Positions 1 to 12,254 of a stretch of 64,000 bases of DNA are shown in pieces. This DNA is from Chlorops oryzae (lineage: Eukaryota; Arthropoda; Insecta; Diptera; Chloropidae). The notes under the pieces were generated by a model, which saw only the letters and a program-made list of their open reading frames with translations, did no database searches and was not told the origin of the DNA. Location of the stretch: NCBI GenBank assembly GCA_020466095.1, contig CM035808.1, positions 47,252,893 to 47,316,892 on the forward strand. Reading direction: 5' to 3'. Within the stretch, counting starts at the first letter, position 1; each line of letters begins with the position of its first letter. Both the position numbers and the translations under genes were made by a program.

Positions 1-371
1 AACTGCTTTCCAAGGACCTGCACGTTCCCTCATATAGAAACGATTTTTGTGGTAGTCCAAAGGGGTAAAATACCGAGTTACCTGAAGAATATTTCTTTGC
101 TTTGAAGAAAATTCTTCGGATATTTTTAGTTCCTTTCTGAAATTCGGGGACTATAAAATTCATCCCCTCTTAACAGAGCTGCTGGTCTCAATCATAATCA
201 AAATTATTTATTGGTACTATAAACTTTCTTTGAAATAAACATCCTAAGAATCTAAGCATTTGATTAAATTCTAGAAAACTACATTCCGTAATTAAAATCA
301 ACTCGAAAAGCTTAGAGAAAATCGTTGTAAGGGAAAACTATCTTTTAAGTGATTGATACACGATATCAAAC

Positions 372-748
372 TACCCTGCAGTAATATGGACTGACCCAAG
401 TGTAGCCTTCGGTCAGTCCTTCATGTTACCAGTACTAGTCCCCTCATAATTCCACTTCTAATGTATTCAACTGACCTTTTTAACATGGGCCTGTCCTAGG
501 GGAAGGACCAGTCCGCAAAACGGCTGATCATAGAGCAGTTTTTTTGGGTCAATTGTCGTAATTTTGTCTGGTTTTAGGATAGTTGACGAAAATGTCATTT
601 ACAGACTACCCATAAACCAAACCCTTTATTACCGACCGCCGGCTAGCCGAATTCGATGGAGCGAACTGCCATAATTTAACCGGTAGCGTTTGGACCGATC
701 AAAGGCCAGTCCTTCTTAGAAAACTGACCGGCTTATTACTGCAGGGTA
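372..748. mobile_element. TA-flanked miniature inverted-repeat element, CCCTGCAG ends
   Basis: The ends are inverted copies: CTACCCTGCAGTAATA at the left and TATTACTGCAGGGTAG at the right. TA dinucleotides flank a 373-bp body, and no coding capacity is visible. This is the architecture of a non-autonomous DNA transposon with a TA target duplication. The superfamily is not clear from the termini. Confidence 0.7.
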
Positions 749-752
749 GCTT

Positions 753-833
753 CAATATTTTTAGTTGTGTTGGGTTTTTCATTACACGAACACTGTATGT
801 GAAATGAAAAAACGCATACAACTAAAAATATTG
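753..833. other. 81-nt near-perfect hairpin, miRNA-precursor-like
   Basis: Two 35-nt arms pair with only about five mismatches around an 11-nt loop (GAACACTGTAT). The outer 16 nt (CAATATTTTTAGTTGT) are perfectly complementary. Size and shape fit a pre-miRNA, but a tiny MITE or a degraded TIR element is equally possible. It sits four bases past the neighbouring MITE. Confidence 0.5.
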
Positions 834-950
834 GCGCCCTAATATAACGTTGTCCTTTAACGTCTAAGTTAACAGATTAAAATTTTCCCCAATTTTTAAA
901 AGGTTCATCTTTCAACAAAATAGATTTCTCGTGACAAATGCGGATATAAA

Positions 951-1090
951 AATCTATTCTAAATGAATATTCAGGAATTTTTCCCCCGAGAAATTTTTCC
1001 TATCCCAAAAAGGAGCTACTATCAGCTTCAACAATAGGTTGAATGTGATGACATTTGCTTAGAAATTTTCAAAACTCTCGCTTCCCTTCT
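951..1090 (+). mobile_element. Truncated MITE-A copy (CAGCC...GGCTG family)
   Basis: TATTCTAAATGAATATTC followed by GAATTTTTCCCCCGAGAAAT matches the left half of the family seen complete at 8,679, 30,618, 37,950 and 54,059. The matching right half (CCCCGGGAATGCTTAGAATT...CTGA) appears at about 1,765-1,797. A later insertion of about 650 bp may therefore have split this copy. Confidence 0.55.
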
Positions 1091-3147
1091 AGTACCTTCC
1101 CGCGAGGGGGCCGTTCTTGGACGGTTACGGGTATGGTGCACCCGCGGACCCTAGCCAAACCTTCATTATTTGGTTGATCGGGTATTGGATCGCACTGGAA
1201 GTATATTGTAATCTTAAGGGTGACAATATACGAATGGTTGACCATCTCACCTAAATATATATTTAAAGATGGCGGCATAGCTGATTGATCAGGGATCCTA
1301 CGGCTTTGATACTTGCTTCCTGATCTTTGTGAAGCCCCTTTGTGGGGGGTTGGAAATACTACGGGGCCGTTTTCACATATATATATATTGATGTACCTAT
1401 ATAAAATATTACCTTGAAAAAAGTGCTGGGCTTTTATTTATTTTTATTTTGACAATGCGAAGAAATTCTCGATGAGTTCTTGAATTCTCTCATAGAAATA
1501 ACCAAATGGGATAATTTTCGTATAGAAATATCGAAACAGGATAGTTCTTGTATAGATATATATATATATGAACCCAGAGAGGATGGCTCCGAATCTTGAC
1601 TTAAAAATTCGACAATGTCGATACCCAGATAAAAGATAAAATTGGTGCGCTGAGCAGGCAGCCCTCAGACGTGTCCACTGGGTAGGCTCACTACTGTCGA
1701 ATTAGTTCCACAGAGGAAATATCGATTGCCTTCCCCAAGTGCTGAAAAAAACCCCCGTTGATGAAAATCCCCGGGAATGCTTAGAATTGGTCTGATAGTG
1801 TTGTAATGCTTAAAACCCTTGCCTAAATAATTTTCTATATACAAGCCTTACGAGCTAATATAATGTCAAGGGTCTATCAACAAAGTCCGATTCCACCCCT
1901 TCCCCTTGTAGGTCTGCGCCTGACTACAAGCAATGGGCTTTCCTAACTTCTGCAGGTAACTTCTACCTAGGTCCACGACATATTCAAATTAGAATTTGGG
2001 TATTTTAACCCTTTAAATGTTGTTAATGTTAAATTGTTTGGCGACAACTCTGTTCCTTATGGGTTAAAGGGTTAAATTCGATCTCGATAGATATGCACGT
2101 TACTTTGATAAAATTGATTTTTTTTCCTTTTTTTTCTAACATCTCTCTCTCTGTCTTTCTCTCTTCTCTTGGTTTCTTCTTTTCACGATCAATCGCAGAT
2201 CAAAGACAAAAGAGTAAAGGTGGCTCGAGTAGATGCTGTTCAACGACTTGCTGTATATTGTAACTACGTTAAGCTAATTGTAATTGAATTAAATCAAAAA
2301 TTTTTAAATTAATCGCATTAAACTCTAACGAGACACTGCAAAAAAAATGAAGAATACGATTATTACCTAAACATAAATGTATCCAAATATATATTTTATA
2401 AGCCAAGTAAATTTACGCGTTATGAAAATCTCTGTACATCAAATTGTTTCCGAGAGCAAAATGAAAAAAAAATTTAAATGAAAATGAAAAAGAAAAAGAA
2501 ACAGAAAATAACAAACAGGAAATGGAGCAGAAAACCGATAAAAAATAAAAATAAAGAAGCATAAAACTGCAAATATTGGTAGTGCTATGTAATTGTAACT
2601 GTAACTGTAACTTTAATTGTAATTGTAATAGAATTGTGAAATACATTATAACGATTAATAATGAAGAGATAAATTGCGATGTCTATGTAGAATTTAAACC
2701 GTTAAGGCGTTATACTTTTTGAATTCATGTTAAATCGATTACGTTTGTGCAAAGGAATATTCGTTCGGAGCAATTGTCTGCTGGGTTATTTCTTTTTTTT
2801 TCTTGTTCTCCTGATTTATCGTTCACAGCAGCTCAGTGCAAGCCTATTAAAGATCTTTAAATAATTATGAATATATCTCTAGCAAATTAATATACACGCG
2901 AAAGGAATGCAAAAAAGCAAACAAAAAACAAATATTAATAAAAAAAAAACTTGTTTTATGGGAAGTTAAAATCTAAAAAAAATAAAAAACAAAAATTAAA
3001 TATGAATTAAAAAGTATAAAAAGAAGAAATGATTAATCCATTTAATTAAATGAGAATTCGATTGTAGATATTTGCGTTAAAGGAACAATTAGTAAATGAA
3101 ATAAAATTAAAGTTTATAATTATGATTATTGAATGAAATATGTATTA

Positions 3148-3150
<3 letters not shown>

Positions 3151-3190
<40 letters not shown>
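3151..3190. repeat. (AT)n microsatellite
   Basis: Forty bases of uninterrupted alternating AT. It creates a false open frame rich in Ile-Tyr. Confidence 0.95.
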
Positions 3191-3194
<4 letters not shown>

Positions 3195-3370
3195 AGATAT
3201 AAATCACTAACTTTAAAATATAGTGAATTAGAATTTCATGTTGCAGTGCGAACAAAATTCTCTCTATCCCTCTCTTTTTCGCTCTCATTCGTTGTCTCTT
3301 TCACTCGATTTCATTTTAAACTAAAAAAAATATTCTATCATTTTGTGTTCTATCGTTAACTTTCAAAGTA

Positions 3371-3674
3371 CAGTCGAGTCTGGATAGTGTGAACCATGCA
3401 TAGGGTGAGCTCACCGGTAGTTGTGAGTACATGGGCTGAGTCATATACAGCAGATTTCGTTGGTATTCTAACACTTCGCGGGAAGGTCGCTCCAAAATGA
3501 TTGGAAACGACGTCAGAAGTTCTATAAAATAAAGCCCTACGTTTAAATTTGTGTCCATATTTGAACGAAATTAAGCGAACTAAACATACAATAGTTGAGC
3601 CTCGTCATTGCGAACTGCCTCGGTAACATGAACCGGTTTTGAAAAACTTTGTTCACTCTATCTAGAGTCGACTG
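3371..3674. mobile_element. pogo-like MITE, TA-flanked
   Basis: The left end CAGTCGAGTCTGGATAGTG is mirrored at the right by CACTCTATCTAGAGTCGACTG. TA occurs outside both ends. The CAGT terminus and TA target fit non-autonomous pogo/Tigger derivatives. It has no transposase coding capacity. Confidence 0.7.
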
Positions 3675-4821
3675 TATCTTTAAAATGTATAAAATCTTAA
3701 TTTTTAATTATTTTTTTTTAAGAAACGTTGCAATCGAACTAATGTGATTATTCTTTTAAATAAAAATATACATACATATATATTTTTTAACTCTAAGAAC
3801 TGTTACCTATTCTATAAATAAAATTTATTTTCATTATTTTTCGTAAAATAAAACTTTTTTAATATTCTCGTTCAGTTGTTAAAACTTGTCGAATAATTAA
3901 AAAAAAAATTTTTTTTGTATTAACCCTCTAATTGCCGATGATTTTCATATGCATAAAGACAATTTAATTATGCTTAATTTGCCTGTGGTAAAATAAAATT
4001 TCTCAGAAATTTATATATTATATATATGTATACAGTCTTGTTAACCCTTTAAAGTCGAATATATTTTTAGTTTTTTTTTTTTAATGTCTCAAGCGAACTT
4101 TTTCACATACTTAAATAGGTAGGTATTTACAAATTTGAAAAATTTCATTAAAAAAAAAATGTACGTCAAAAAGTAAAAATTATTTTGATTCAAAACGCGA
4201 TTTTGATGTCAAAAATTCCAACGTTTTCATATGTTGACGATTTTTTTGAGAGAGATTTTGACAAAATCGTCAAATGTGTAATTGCTCCTAAAGGACTAAA
4301 ATCAATAAAAAATCGATTTTTTAATTATGTGAAGAAGAACTGAGCGCCAGGGGTGAGTCGTTTGTTTCGTACGTACCAACTAAACACTTTATGGGAAATA
4401 AGTTTGACCCAAAAGAAAACATATAGCTTTAAAAAAAAACAAACACCTATATCGCAACAGACTCTAAAGGGTTAGTTTAGAAACCACCACATCACTGTTT
4501 TTACATATGAAATTTCAATTGGGAATCGAAGGGTTAATTAAATCAAATTAAGTCCCCTAATTTTGTGTACAAATTGTTAGTCTAAAAGCACTATTTATTG
4601 CTATGATTCCACTTATTCACTACACCGAGAGAAATAAGAACTGTTAAATCAACCACTTAGAACAGTTAAAGTAAGAGTGGTCAAATTAACTGTATTCCCC
4701 GTTAAATACACTGGAAAAGGAAGTCAAATCAACAGTTGAAAAATAGTCACTTTTTATGTTCAAATTCGCTTTCGTTCACTTAGACGTATAAGTTCGCATT
4801 CTGATCAACCGTCTCCGGAGT

Positions 4822-4895
4822 TTTCAATAGCTCAGTTGTTTAAGCTGTGAGTTGACCGTCGTGAGATTCGGGGTTCTATCCCTGCTGACGGCGGG
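4822..4895 (+). other. tRNA-like sequence (SINE head?) with A and B boxes
   Basis: TAGCTCAGTTGTTTAAGC resembles an A box and GGGTTCTATCCC a B box, at tRNA-like spacing. T runs that could stop pol III follow downstream. I could not form a convincing acceptor stem, so this is not called a functional tRNA. Confidence 0.45.
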
Positions 4896-5083
4896 AATTT
4901 TTCTGGATTTTTTTTTTTTAATTACAGTTTTTTTTTTGTTCAGAGTGTAGTTGTTTTTTAAGGCAAAAATTTTCTCCTAAATTTTTAAGATTTTAATTTA
5001 TTTAATTTTTTTAATGGTTCATTTTCAAGCAAAAAATTTTGCAACCATAAGCTCAAGTGAGCGTTTTGACCAACAAATTAAAT

Positions 5084-5155
5084 TCGTTCGTTTAGCGTAA
5101 TGGTTAAGACGTTCGCCCAGCGATCTGGTGGTCAGCGGTTCAAGGCTCGGCCGAG
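5084..5155 (+). other. Second tRNA-like sequence
   Basis: TAGCGTAATGGTTAAGACG is A-box-like and GCGGTTCAAGGCTC is B-box-like, spaced as in a tRNA. It is a different tRNA type from the copy 260 bp upstream inside the same TIR element. Acceptor pairing is poor. Confidence 0.4.
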
Positions 5156-6304
5156 CCGAGAAAATTTAAAGAGATGAAAGAGAAAAAGATTTAAAAAGAA
5201 ACAAATAAATAAAGAAAAAATATAATAATTTAATAAAAAAAAAAAATATTAATAAAAGAAGGTAAAAAAAAAGTCAAAGCAAAAAATAAATTTTTTTTCC
5301 CCAGTCGCTCGTGACAGTTGATTTAACCGCAAGACAGTTATATCAACCATCAGGTAGTTATATCCCTATTGACTGTGTTTGTACTGTTGAATCGACCGCT
5401 ACTACACATAAGCTAAGAATTAACGGTGAACTCGGTTATTTTAACCTGCTTTTTCAGTTAATATAACTACCTTTTTCTCTCGGTGTATGGAACCTTAATT
5501 AGTGCTAATAAAAAGTCAATGAGAAGTGTTTCCACTATCAATTAAGTGATTGGTCATTAGGTAAACATCTGATTTAACTTCTAGAAATCGAGATTTGACA
5601 GCTTTCAAAAGCAAAATAATCAAAAGGCGAAGAGCATAACTGATAGAGTTGGTGAGCGAAGTCTCATCCGATTGTGGACTGTTTAACCGAATACTGACAG
5701 TTGGCAAAAGCAAGATATATTTTGACAAAAAATTTCAAAAAAAAATTTTTGGCGGAATCGATTTCTTTTGAAAATAAGCTGATTTTCGAAATTAGAGTTG
5801 CATCTCTACTTCCTAGAGATGGCGGTATGCTCGATAAGTGCAAAATACTGAATGCAAACATGCTCATTAAACCTAATTAAAAGTTAATGTATCATTACCG
5901 CCTGATTATCGATCAGCGTTTTGTATGGGTAATGATAACTTAATGGCTTCATTAGCGCCCGCTAATTAGCCCAAATGGAACCGAAGCATATGTAATGTAA
6001 TAAACAATTTAAAAAAGTGTGTGTTTGTGTGCTTTTAGGCGGAATAAGAGTTGTAATTAATTGTGCTGCCAACTCAAATATGATGTAAACCTAAAAAAAA
6101 ACTAAATTTTCTATTCCAAACAAAGGTTCGATGGCATAGATTTCGTGTCACGCCCACAATTAATGGTTTACCGTAACTGCAATTAGGCAATTATAATCTA
6201 AAATCAATCAGAAAATATTAAAATTTGAAGTTGGGTTTGTTTTTTATATGTACGAGAACTTTAACCATTTCTTGTCCGACGTTGGCTATAGGCAAAATGC
6301 GGAG

Positions 6305-6306
<2 letters not shown>

Positions 6307-6340
<34 letters not shown>
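6307..6340. repeat. (CT)n microsatellite
   Basis: Uninterrupted CT dinucleotide run. It produces a spurious Arg-Glu repeat frame on the minus strand. Confidence 0.95.
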
Positions 6341-6343
<3 letters not shown>

Positions 6344-8436
6344 GTTACTACGACTGATATCCTACAGAATGGTTTCTTAATAAAGGGAAGACGTGAGAAA
6401 TTTTTCTGAAGGTGATGAAAAACTGGTTCTGATTCTAGCAAGAAAACCTTAAGGGGTTTTTTCCTAGGCAGATTTTTCAAAAAAACAGTGCAACACTGAT
6501 AAGGAATTATTTTCCCGCTTCAGAACCATTTTGCATTATGTGAAAAATTTCTTACATACTCAAAGCGTAATTATGTGTTTTTCGTCTGATTTTGGGTAGA
6601 AATTGTTCAGCTTTCAAGTGGCAAAGCGATATTAAGGAGCGGTTAAATGCAGTGTGTTTATTTGACGAAGGTGTTAAACTATAATTATTCTATACTATGT
6701 TAAGATCAAAAAATTTCCAAAAAAAATCTTTTGTTTGCGAGCTGCGGGCGAGAAACCTTAAAATGAGGTGAAAAAAACGTCAAATTGTTCAGATTTTCGG
6801 AATTCTTAGCTTCTAGATTGAGTTTTTTCGGGTCGGTTAGTAGTACAGCTATTTTAAATGAGCCCAGAGCTAAAATTTCTTAATAGGTAGGAAAGTAAAA
6901 TCTTGAACGAGTTCCGAGATATAGCCATAAGTAAGCACGCAACGTAATTCTCGGCCATACCTTTTGAGACCGATTAAAAAAAAAAATTGAACGAATTTGA
7001 CTAAACTAAGTATGAGGCATTGCTATATTCACCGAGTACTTTCGGAATCTGCAGTCAAATCTTTGTGCACATTCTTTGACCTCAAAAATGTATTACAGTG
7101 TAATATTAGACAGAGGATTAATTAAAATTGGGGCATCAGAGAGTTGAAATATTTATTTAGTGCTTCTTTTTTGCTCCTATTTTATACATAATTTCTCATT
7201 TCCAATCATTTAAAATTCTGCTTACAGAATCCAGCAGATAAAGCTGCTTTTAAAATCTTCGTTTCAAGATGAAAATTACAAAGAAAAAAAATTAATAATA
7301 ATAAAAATGCGAAAAATTACTCGACAAGCAATGACAATTGAATTTATTTGATTTTCTACTTTATTTAACTTTCAATTACAATTCGTCCTTCATAAATGTA
7401 ATGAAAAACTTAACACCTTTCGAACTCATTAAAATTTTGTAAATATTTGTACGTTATTGTTTATATTATTTAATGCAAATAAGCGCAATAATTCATTCTT
7501 CGCTTCGTATTTGTAGTAAAATTTTATGATTTCCACTTTTTGTTTGTTTTTACTTTTTTTGAAATTTTTTTTATTTTATTTTATTTATTTTTATTATTTT
7601 TTTTTTTTTTTTTTTGTTAATGCATAGGAAACCTCGACTACATTAATAGGATAAGTCTACATAATATGTATTACATACAAAGTAGCATAACCATACGTAT
7701 AGGTATATAAATATATATCGCATATGTCCTGAAAATAATAAAGAATTTTACAAATTGTTTCGCTTTTTTTTTTCAATAAAATCCGGTTCAAATCGAAAGT
7801 TCTATAAATCCTCAGATGTGTTCATTGCCATAGCAATATTTATAAAAGAAAAATGTGTATTCAAACAATCACGCATGCTTATTAAATTCACATCCAAAAC
7901 ACACTTAAAAATACTCAATCTTACAAGGGCAAGTTCATCTTTAGGTACTCTATTGTCCTAAAAAAAAAAATAAGGGTTCTCCTTTTCCATAGCGGGCCTT
8001 TGTTAACTTATTACTTTTATTTTCACTTTAACACAGACCTGTTAATTCCAAATTATGATTAATAATCCTTTCAAGTTATTGTCCTTTTCAATCCTTAATC
8101 ATTACTAATCTGTTGTATTGGATTTTTTTAATGAATGAATTGCCAAATAATTTTAAAGTAACCGGGATTATTTTGGACTAATAAGAAAGTATAATTCAAA
8201 TGACCTCAAACTCAGATAAAGATATAGATTCAATTCGAAAATATAAGTTATTTAAAAACTTATCAAAAATAATTCTGATTGGCGTCTGATTGTTTCCATT
8301 GGCGCAGGGAATTTCTGTGCCAATATTCAACAAATGAAAACGTGTGGAACCAGTTATAATCGAATCCGTAGGGGATTTAAATTGGTTCCATATGGGCGTG
8401 TTCTTTTGAAAACCAGGTATTTCAATTATTTTGGAT

Positions 8437-8565
8437 TTTTATACCCACACTCTGTCCGTTCGTCTGTCTGTCTGTCTGTCTGTTGGTGTGCAGTTTTCTT
8501 ATCGAAGGAGTTGAGCTATCTTAACGAAATTTGGTATGCAAATTGGCAGGGGACATGGGTAAGAT
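8437..8565 (+). mobile_element. Degenerate INE-1/DINE-1-like fragment
   Basis: It has TTTTTATACCC followed by a (GTCT)n/(GTCC)n tract and the block AACGAAATTTGGTATGCA. These are the landmarks of the fuller INE-1-like copies at 12.3 and 20.1 kb. The preceding 8,282-8,400 block resembles 41,980-42,140, a second dispersed repeat. Confidence 0.5.
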
Positions 8566-8678
8566 TAATTTCGAGAATAGACCACATCGGGAGATTTTTA
8601 GTTGCACCTCCAGTACTAGGGTATGTTCTAAATTCTGAACTTTTCAAAATATTTCAATGAAATTTGAAATTTCACCTT

Positions 8679-8905
8679 CAGCCCTATGCTAAATGAATAT
8701 TCCCATGGAGTTTTTTCCTAGAAATTTTTCTTCGCGGAAAAGACGTATTCTAAGCGTCAATAAAGGAAAAAATGTGATGACCTTTGCTTAAAAAAGTTGA
8801 AAGTACTTCGTTCCTTTATATTCACTTGTCCAGTGTGCTTAGAATGGCAGAATTTTTTTCGATTCCACACGGAAAAACTCCCTAGGAAAACTTAGAATCG
8901 GCAGC
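8679..8905 (+). mobile_element. MITE-A copy, complete
   Basis: It begins CAGCCCTATGCTAAATGAAT and ends CTTAGAATCGGCAGCCTG, an imperfect inverted repeat. The internal AATATTCCC...GAAATTTTTCTTCGCGG block is shared with the other family members. Confidence 0.65.
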
Positions 8906-9205
8906 CTGCTTGTATTTAGGCCTCAGGTTAAAATTTCAAGAATCTGGAAAGTGAGCATGGCAAAAGGGCGATGTTCGCATTTGAAAAGAAGTAGGCATAT
9001 GGGGATCCTTCATGGTCTTGAAAATTTCAAGAATACATTGTCTTAATGGTCGTTGTGGTCTGTGTGTCTTTGGGCCTTTGAAAAAAATATTCAAAAAGCG
9101 AACCATTTATTTGCATCGGGTATTGTATCTTCAGGCTCTTGACTGTAAGCTCCTTACTTTTTTTATTTCAAATATTTTCGATTTAAATAAAATTTTAATA
9201 GAAAT

Positions 9206-9396
9206 TACAGTCGAACTTCCGTATAGTGAACGTCTATACAATGAAGTTCTCCCTACTATGAAATAGTTTCAAACGCACAGCTTTTTCGTTCCACTTTCAG
9301 TGTACGAGTTGTAATAATTTCTGTAAAATTAAATTTCTATATAATGAAGTGATTTTCTGGTCCCGTGCGACTTCATTATAAGGAAGTTCGACTGTA
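9206..9396. mobile_element. pogo-like MITE, TA-flanked (187 bp)
   Basis: The ends CAGTCGAACTTCCGTATAGTG and TATAAGGAAGTTCGACTG are inverted and flanked by TA. It contains a second, inner inverted block (ATACAATGAAGTT / GACTTCATTATA). It differs in sequence from the pogo-like MITEs at 3.4, 32.3 and 61.9 kb. Confidence 0.75.
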
Positions 9397-10709
9397 TTAA
9401 TCATTAATTAAGCAATCATTATTTAACAGGTCTGCTTGTAATATATTTTCCTTTTTTAATTTAAATAATTAAATATATTTATTTATTTCTATCCTTTTCG
9501 CTTCAACTCTGGTCCATATCACAATTCTTCTCTCTGAATTTTTCTTACATAAATACATAATTGTTTTAGAAAAATTAAAAAAAATTAAAAAAATAACTTC
9601 ATGTGATCTTTTGTAGTTAGTTGACTTGTTAAATTATAAGAATCGAAAATAAAAAGAAAAAATAAAAACAACCGTAGCTTGTGTGACCATTCAAGAAATT
9701 CTTAATGTGAATGTACTTCTTTCTTCATGGCTTTAGTAAGAAAACAAAAAATGCTTCGGCATTAATATGAGATGTTCAATATTTATGTATATTTATAAGC
9801 AAAAGAGTGATTTAGTTTTAAGATAAAGAAAATATACAACAAAATTATTTTCAAAATATTTTGATTGTGCTTTTCTTTTCGTTCAAATGAAAAAAAAAAA
9901 AAATTAAATTAAAAAACACTGCAACTCTTAAATGTAATAGAAATTCCAATAAAAAGCATAATCAAAAGCAAAAAAAAAAATTAAAATAAAAAATAAAAAT
10001 CAATAAGAATTTTTGTCTATCGTAAATAACAAGAAATAATGCATCAGTAGGAGTGATTTCGTTTATTGTTTGCTTGCTCGTCAATGAAGAAAAAAATTTG
10101 TTTTTTTAAATACTGTACGCATGCGCAAGACGATATTCTTTAGCGAGAAATAATTAAGCTGATAAAACGTTTCATTCAAATAAAAAAAAAACGTTCCAAT
10201 TTTTTTTTCTTTTGTTGACATGTCTCGTTTATCATCCAAACGCAAAGGTCTAATTTATTTAAGAAGATTTTATTTTTAAGAGATAATATTGATGGTAAAG
10301 TAATTGAGAATAAAGAAAAAGAAATTAGCTGTAGTTTTCTCTCCCTTTAAAAATTTCTAGTAAGTTAATGCCATGTAAATGTAATTATTGAATAATAAAT
10401 ATAACGGAAAATCAAATATACTAATCTTAATATAAAAAAACCAAATTGATTTATATCTTTGACCCATTTTTGGTGCCGGTTGTAGCACCACCACCAGCGT
10501 CCTGGGCGAGATTCGGCGCACCCTACTAAGAACCAGGTCCAGGGTAACAGATAGTGCATGAAAAACTTTTCTTATGGGTGGGAGGATACCATGTCACAGA
10601 TCCAAGCGGAGGGCAAAAGCCCACCCCATTCCGACGATCTCAGATCCAGGCTAAAGCTAGCATGCACGGCTCTACCGCAGGTCTCGAACGACGTTTAATT
10701 CACCATCCA

Positions 10710-10748
10710 TTTTGAGTAGTGCCGATTTAGTGATTAGTGTGCGATTTA
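10710..10748 (-). mobile_element. MITE-B terminal fragment
   Basis: TTTTGAGTAGTGCCGATTTAGTGATTAGTGTGCGAT matches the right terminus of the fuller MITE-B at 29,887-30,142. Only one end is present. Confidence 0.5.
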
Positions 10749-10756
10749 TTTATGAG

Positions 10757-10905
10757 TTCTTTACTAGATGAATATTCCCCGGGAATTTTTTCCCTAGAAA
10801 TTTTTCTCTGCGAAAAAAAAGAACTACTCTAAGCTTTCATAAAAGAAAGAATGTTGTGGCCTTTACTTAAAAATGCTCGAAATTCTTGGTGCCTTGGTTC
10901 CATGA
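10757..10905 (+). mobile_element. MITE-A copy, 3' truncated
   Basis: AGATGAATATTCCCCGGGAA and CCCTAGAAATTTTTCTCTGCG match the family left half. The right inverted terminus is missing. Confidence 0.55.
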
Positions 10906-12254
10906 ATACGGTTCCACCCGTGAGACTGAATTTTCAGGTTTTAGCTCATAATAATTTAAAAAAAAAGTACGTGATTCTCAAGGGTTTAATATTTTGAAAA
11001 TGTTGAACAATAGTTAAGCACTGATTAAGGATTTCCTTGGTAGGGATCCGGTGATTCATATATGACTACGGTGACCATAAATTGAAATTGAAAACAGAAC
11101 AAAAATAATTTTTTTTTTTTGTAGTCTTCAACTTAGTTTATTTAAACTTTTTGAAGGGTTACGAGGATGTCACAGAACTGAACTGCAAAATCGTCCAAAA
11201 TTTCAATCGGTCCAAAGATCATTACGATCGAATTTGGACTTAGTTTTCTCTTAATAATTTGAACATAAGGATATATGTATGTATGTATGTGTAGTCTTGA
11301 TATAAAATGATTGTGGCCTTTTACATTAGGGCAACTATTGCCGGCAATTTTTCGAGGAAAATCTTGAAAATTTTCCCAGGTTTCACAATTTCAAAGCACA
11401 TTCCTCCAAAACTACAAGCTGTATTTTCTTGAAAAATACATCATTTGATAGATAGTGGTATTGGCTTTGATACGCATCCTACCATAAGTTACTAATGTGC
11501 TAATATCTATTTTTTCCGTAAATGTTAAACAACTGAAGAATTTTCACAAAGTCGACGGTAGTTCCAAAACTAGAGCTTCCCAATAAACACAAAAACGATA
11601 ACAAGTTCGAATCGAATTCGAATCGAATTCGTAGAGCGCGAATCGCATTAAACGATTTCGAATCGAATTCGATTCGAATTCGCGGAAGGCAATTTTCGCG
11701 ATATCGCGCTTTTATCGTATTTTGCGTTCGATTCGAATTCGATTCGAAGAGAAAATGCGATAAGAATTCGAAACGTTTGCAACGAGCTCGCCTCGAGCTC
11801 GCTATTTTATCGTGGAATTTATATGAGTCTTGCCGACTACGGCACCCTGAAAGGGATTTTGAAGTTTTGTTGATTTTTCGATAGGTGGCATCTAAAAACA
11901 CTGTAAGGACGACTTTTTAGTTTTCTATTTTGAAAAGTCCTTGAGGGCTCCCTCAAAAATGGCCCCAACGCAAAATGGCCCCAAACTGAAAATGAAAAAA
12001 AGGCCCCAAATTTTTTTATTAAATACAACATCACGAATTTTAGGGCGATTTTTTGGGTCATTTTGCATTTTTCAAAATTTATGTTATATTTGGGGGTTTC
12101 TTCATTTTTTGATTTGGGGTAATTTTTTATAATGCAAAATTACCCCAATTTCGGGGCCTTTTTTAATTTTTCAAAGTGGGGCAATAATGCATTATGCAAA
12201 ATTACCCCAAAATTGGGGCCTTTTTTCATTTTTAATTTTTTAAATTCCATAACG

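Larger units (their letters stand above)
4621..5487. mobile_element. TIR element (ACACCGAGAGAAA ends) carrying two tRNA-like inserts
   Basis: The termini CACCGAGAGAAATAAGAA and TTTTTCTCTCGGTG are inverted, with TA on both sides. Next to each end lie subterminal repeats of GTTAAATCAACC/GTTGATTTAACC type. The middle contains two separate tRNA-like segments with pol III A-box and B-box motifs, each followed by A/T-rich runs. No protein frame is evident. It looks like a non-autonomous DNA element that acquired or was hit by tRNA-derived SINE sequences. Confidence 0.65.

Noticed and set aside
3129..3359. ORF of 76 residues beginning with Ile-Tyr repeats
   Set aside because: It is the translation of the (AT)n microsatellite; the rest is Ser/Phe-rich from CT runs.
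4822..5155. Functional tRNA genes
   Set aside because: A and B boxes are present, but I could not pair acceptor and anticodon stems properly. They sit inside a transposable element.
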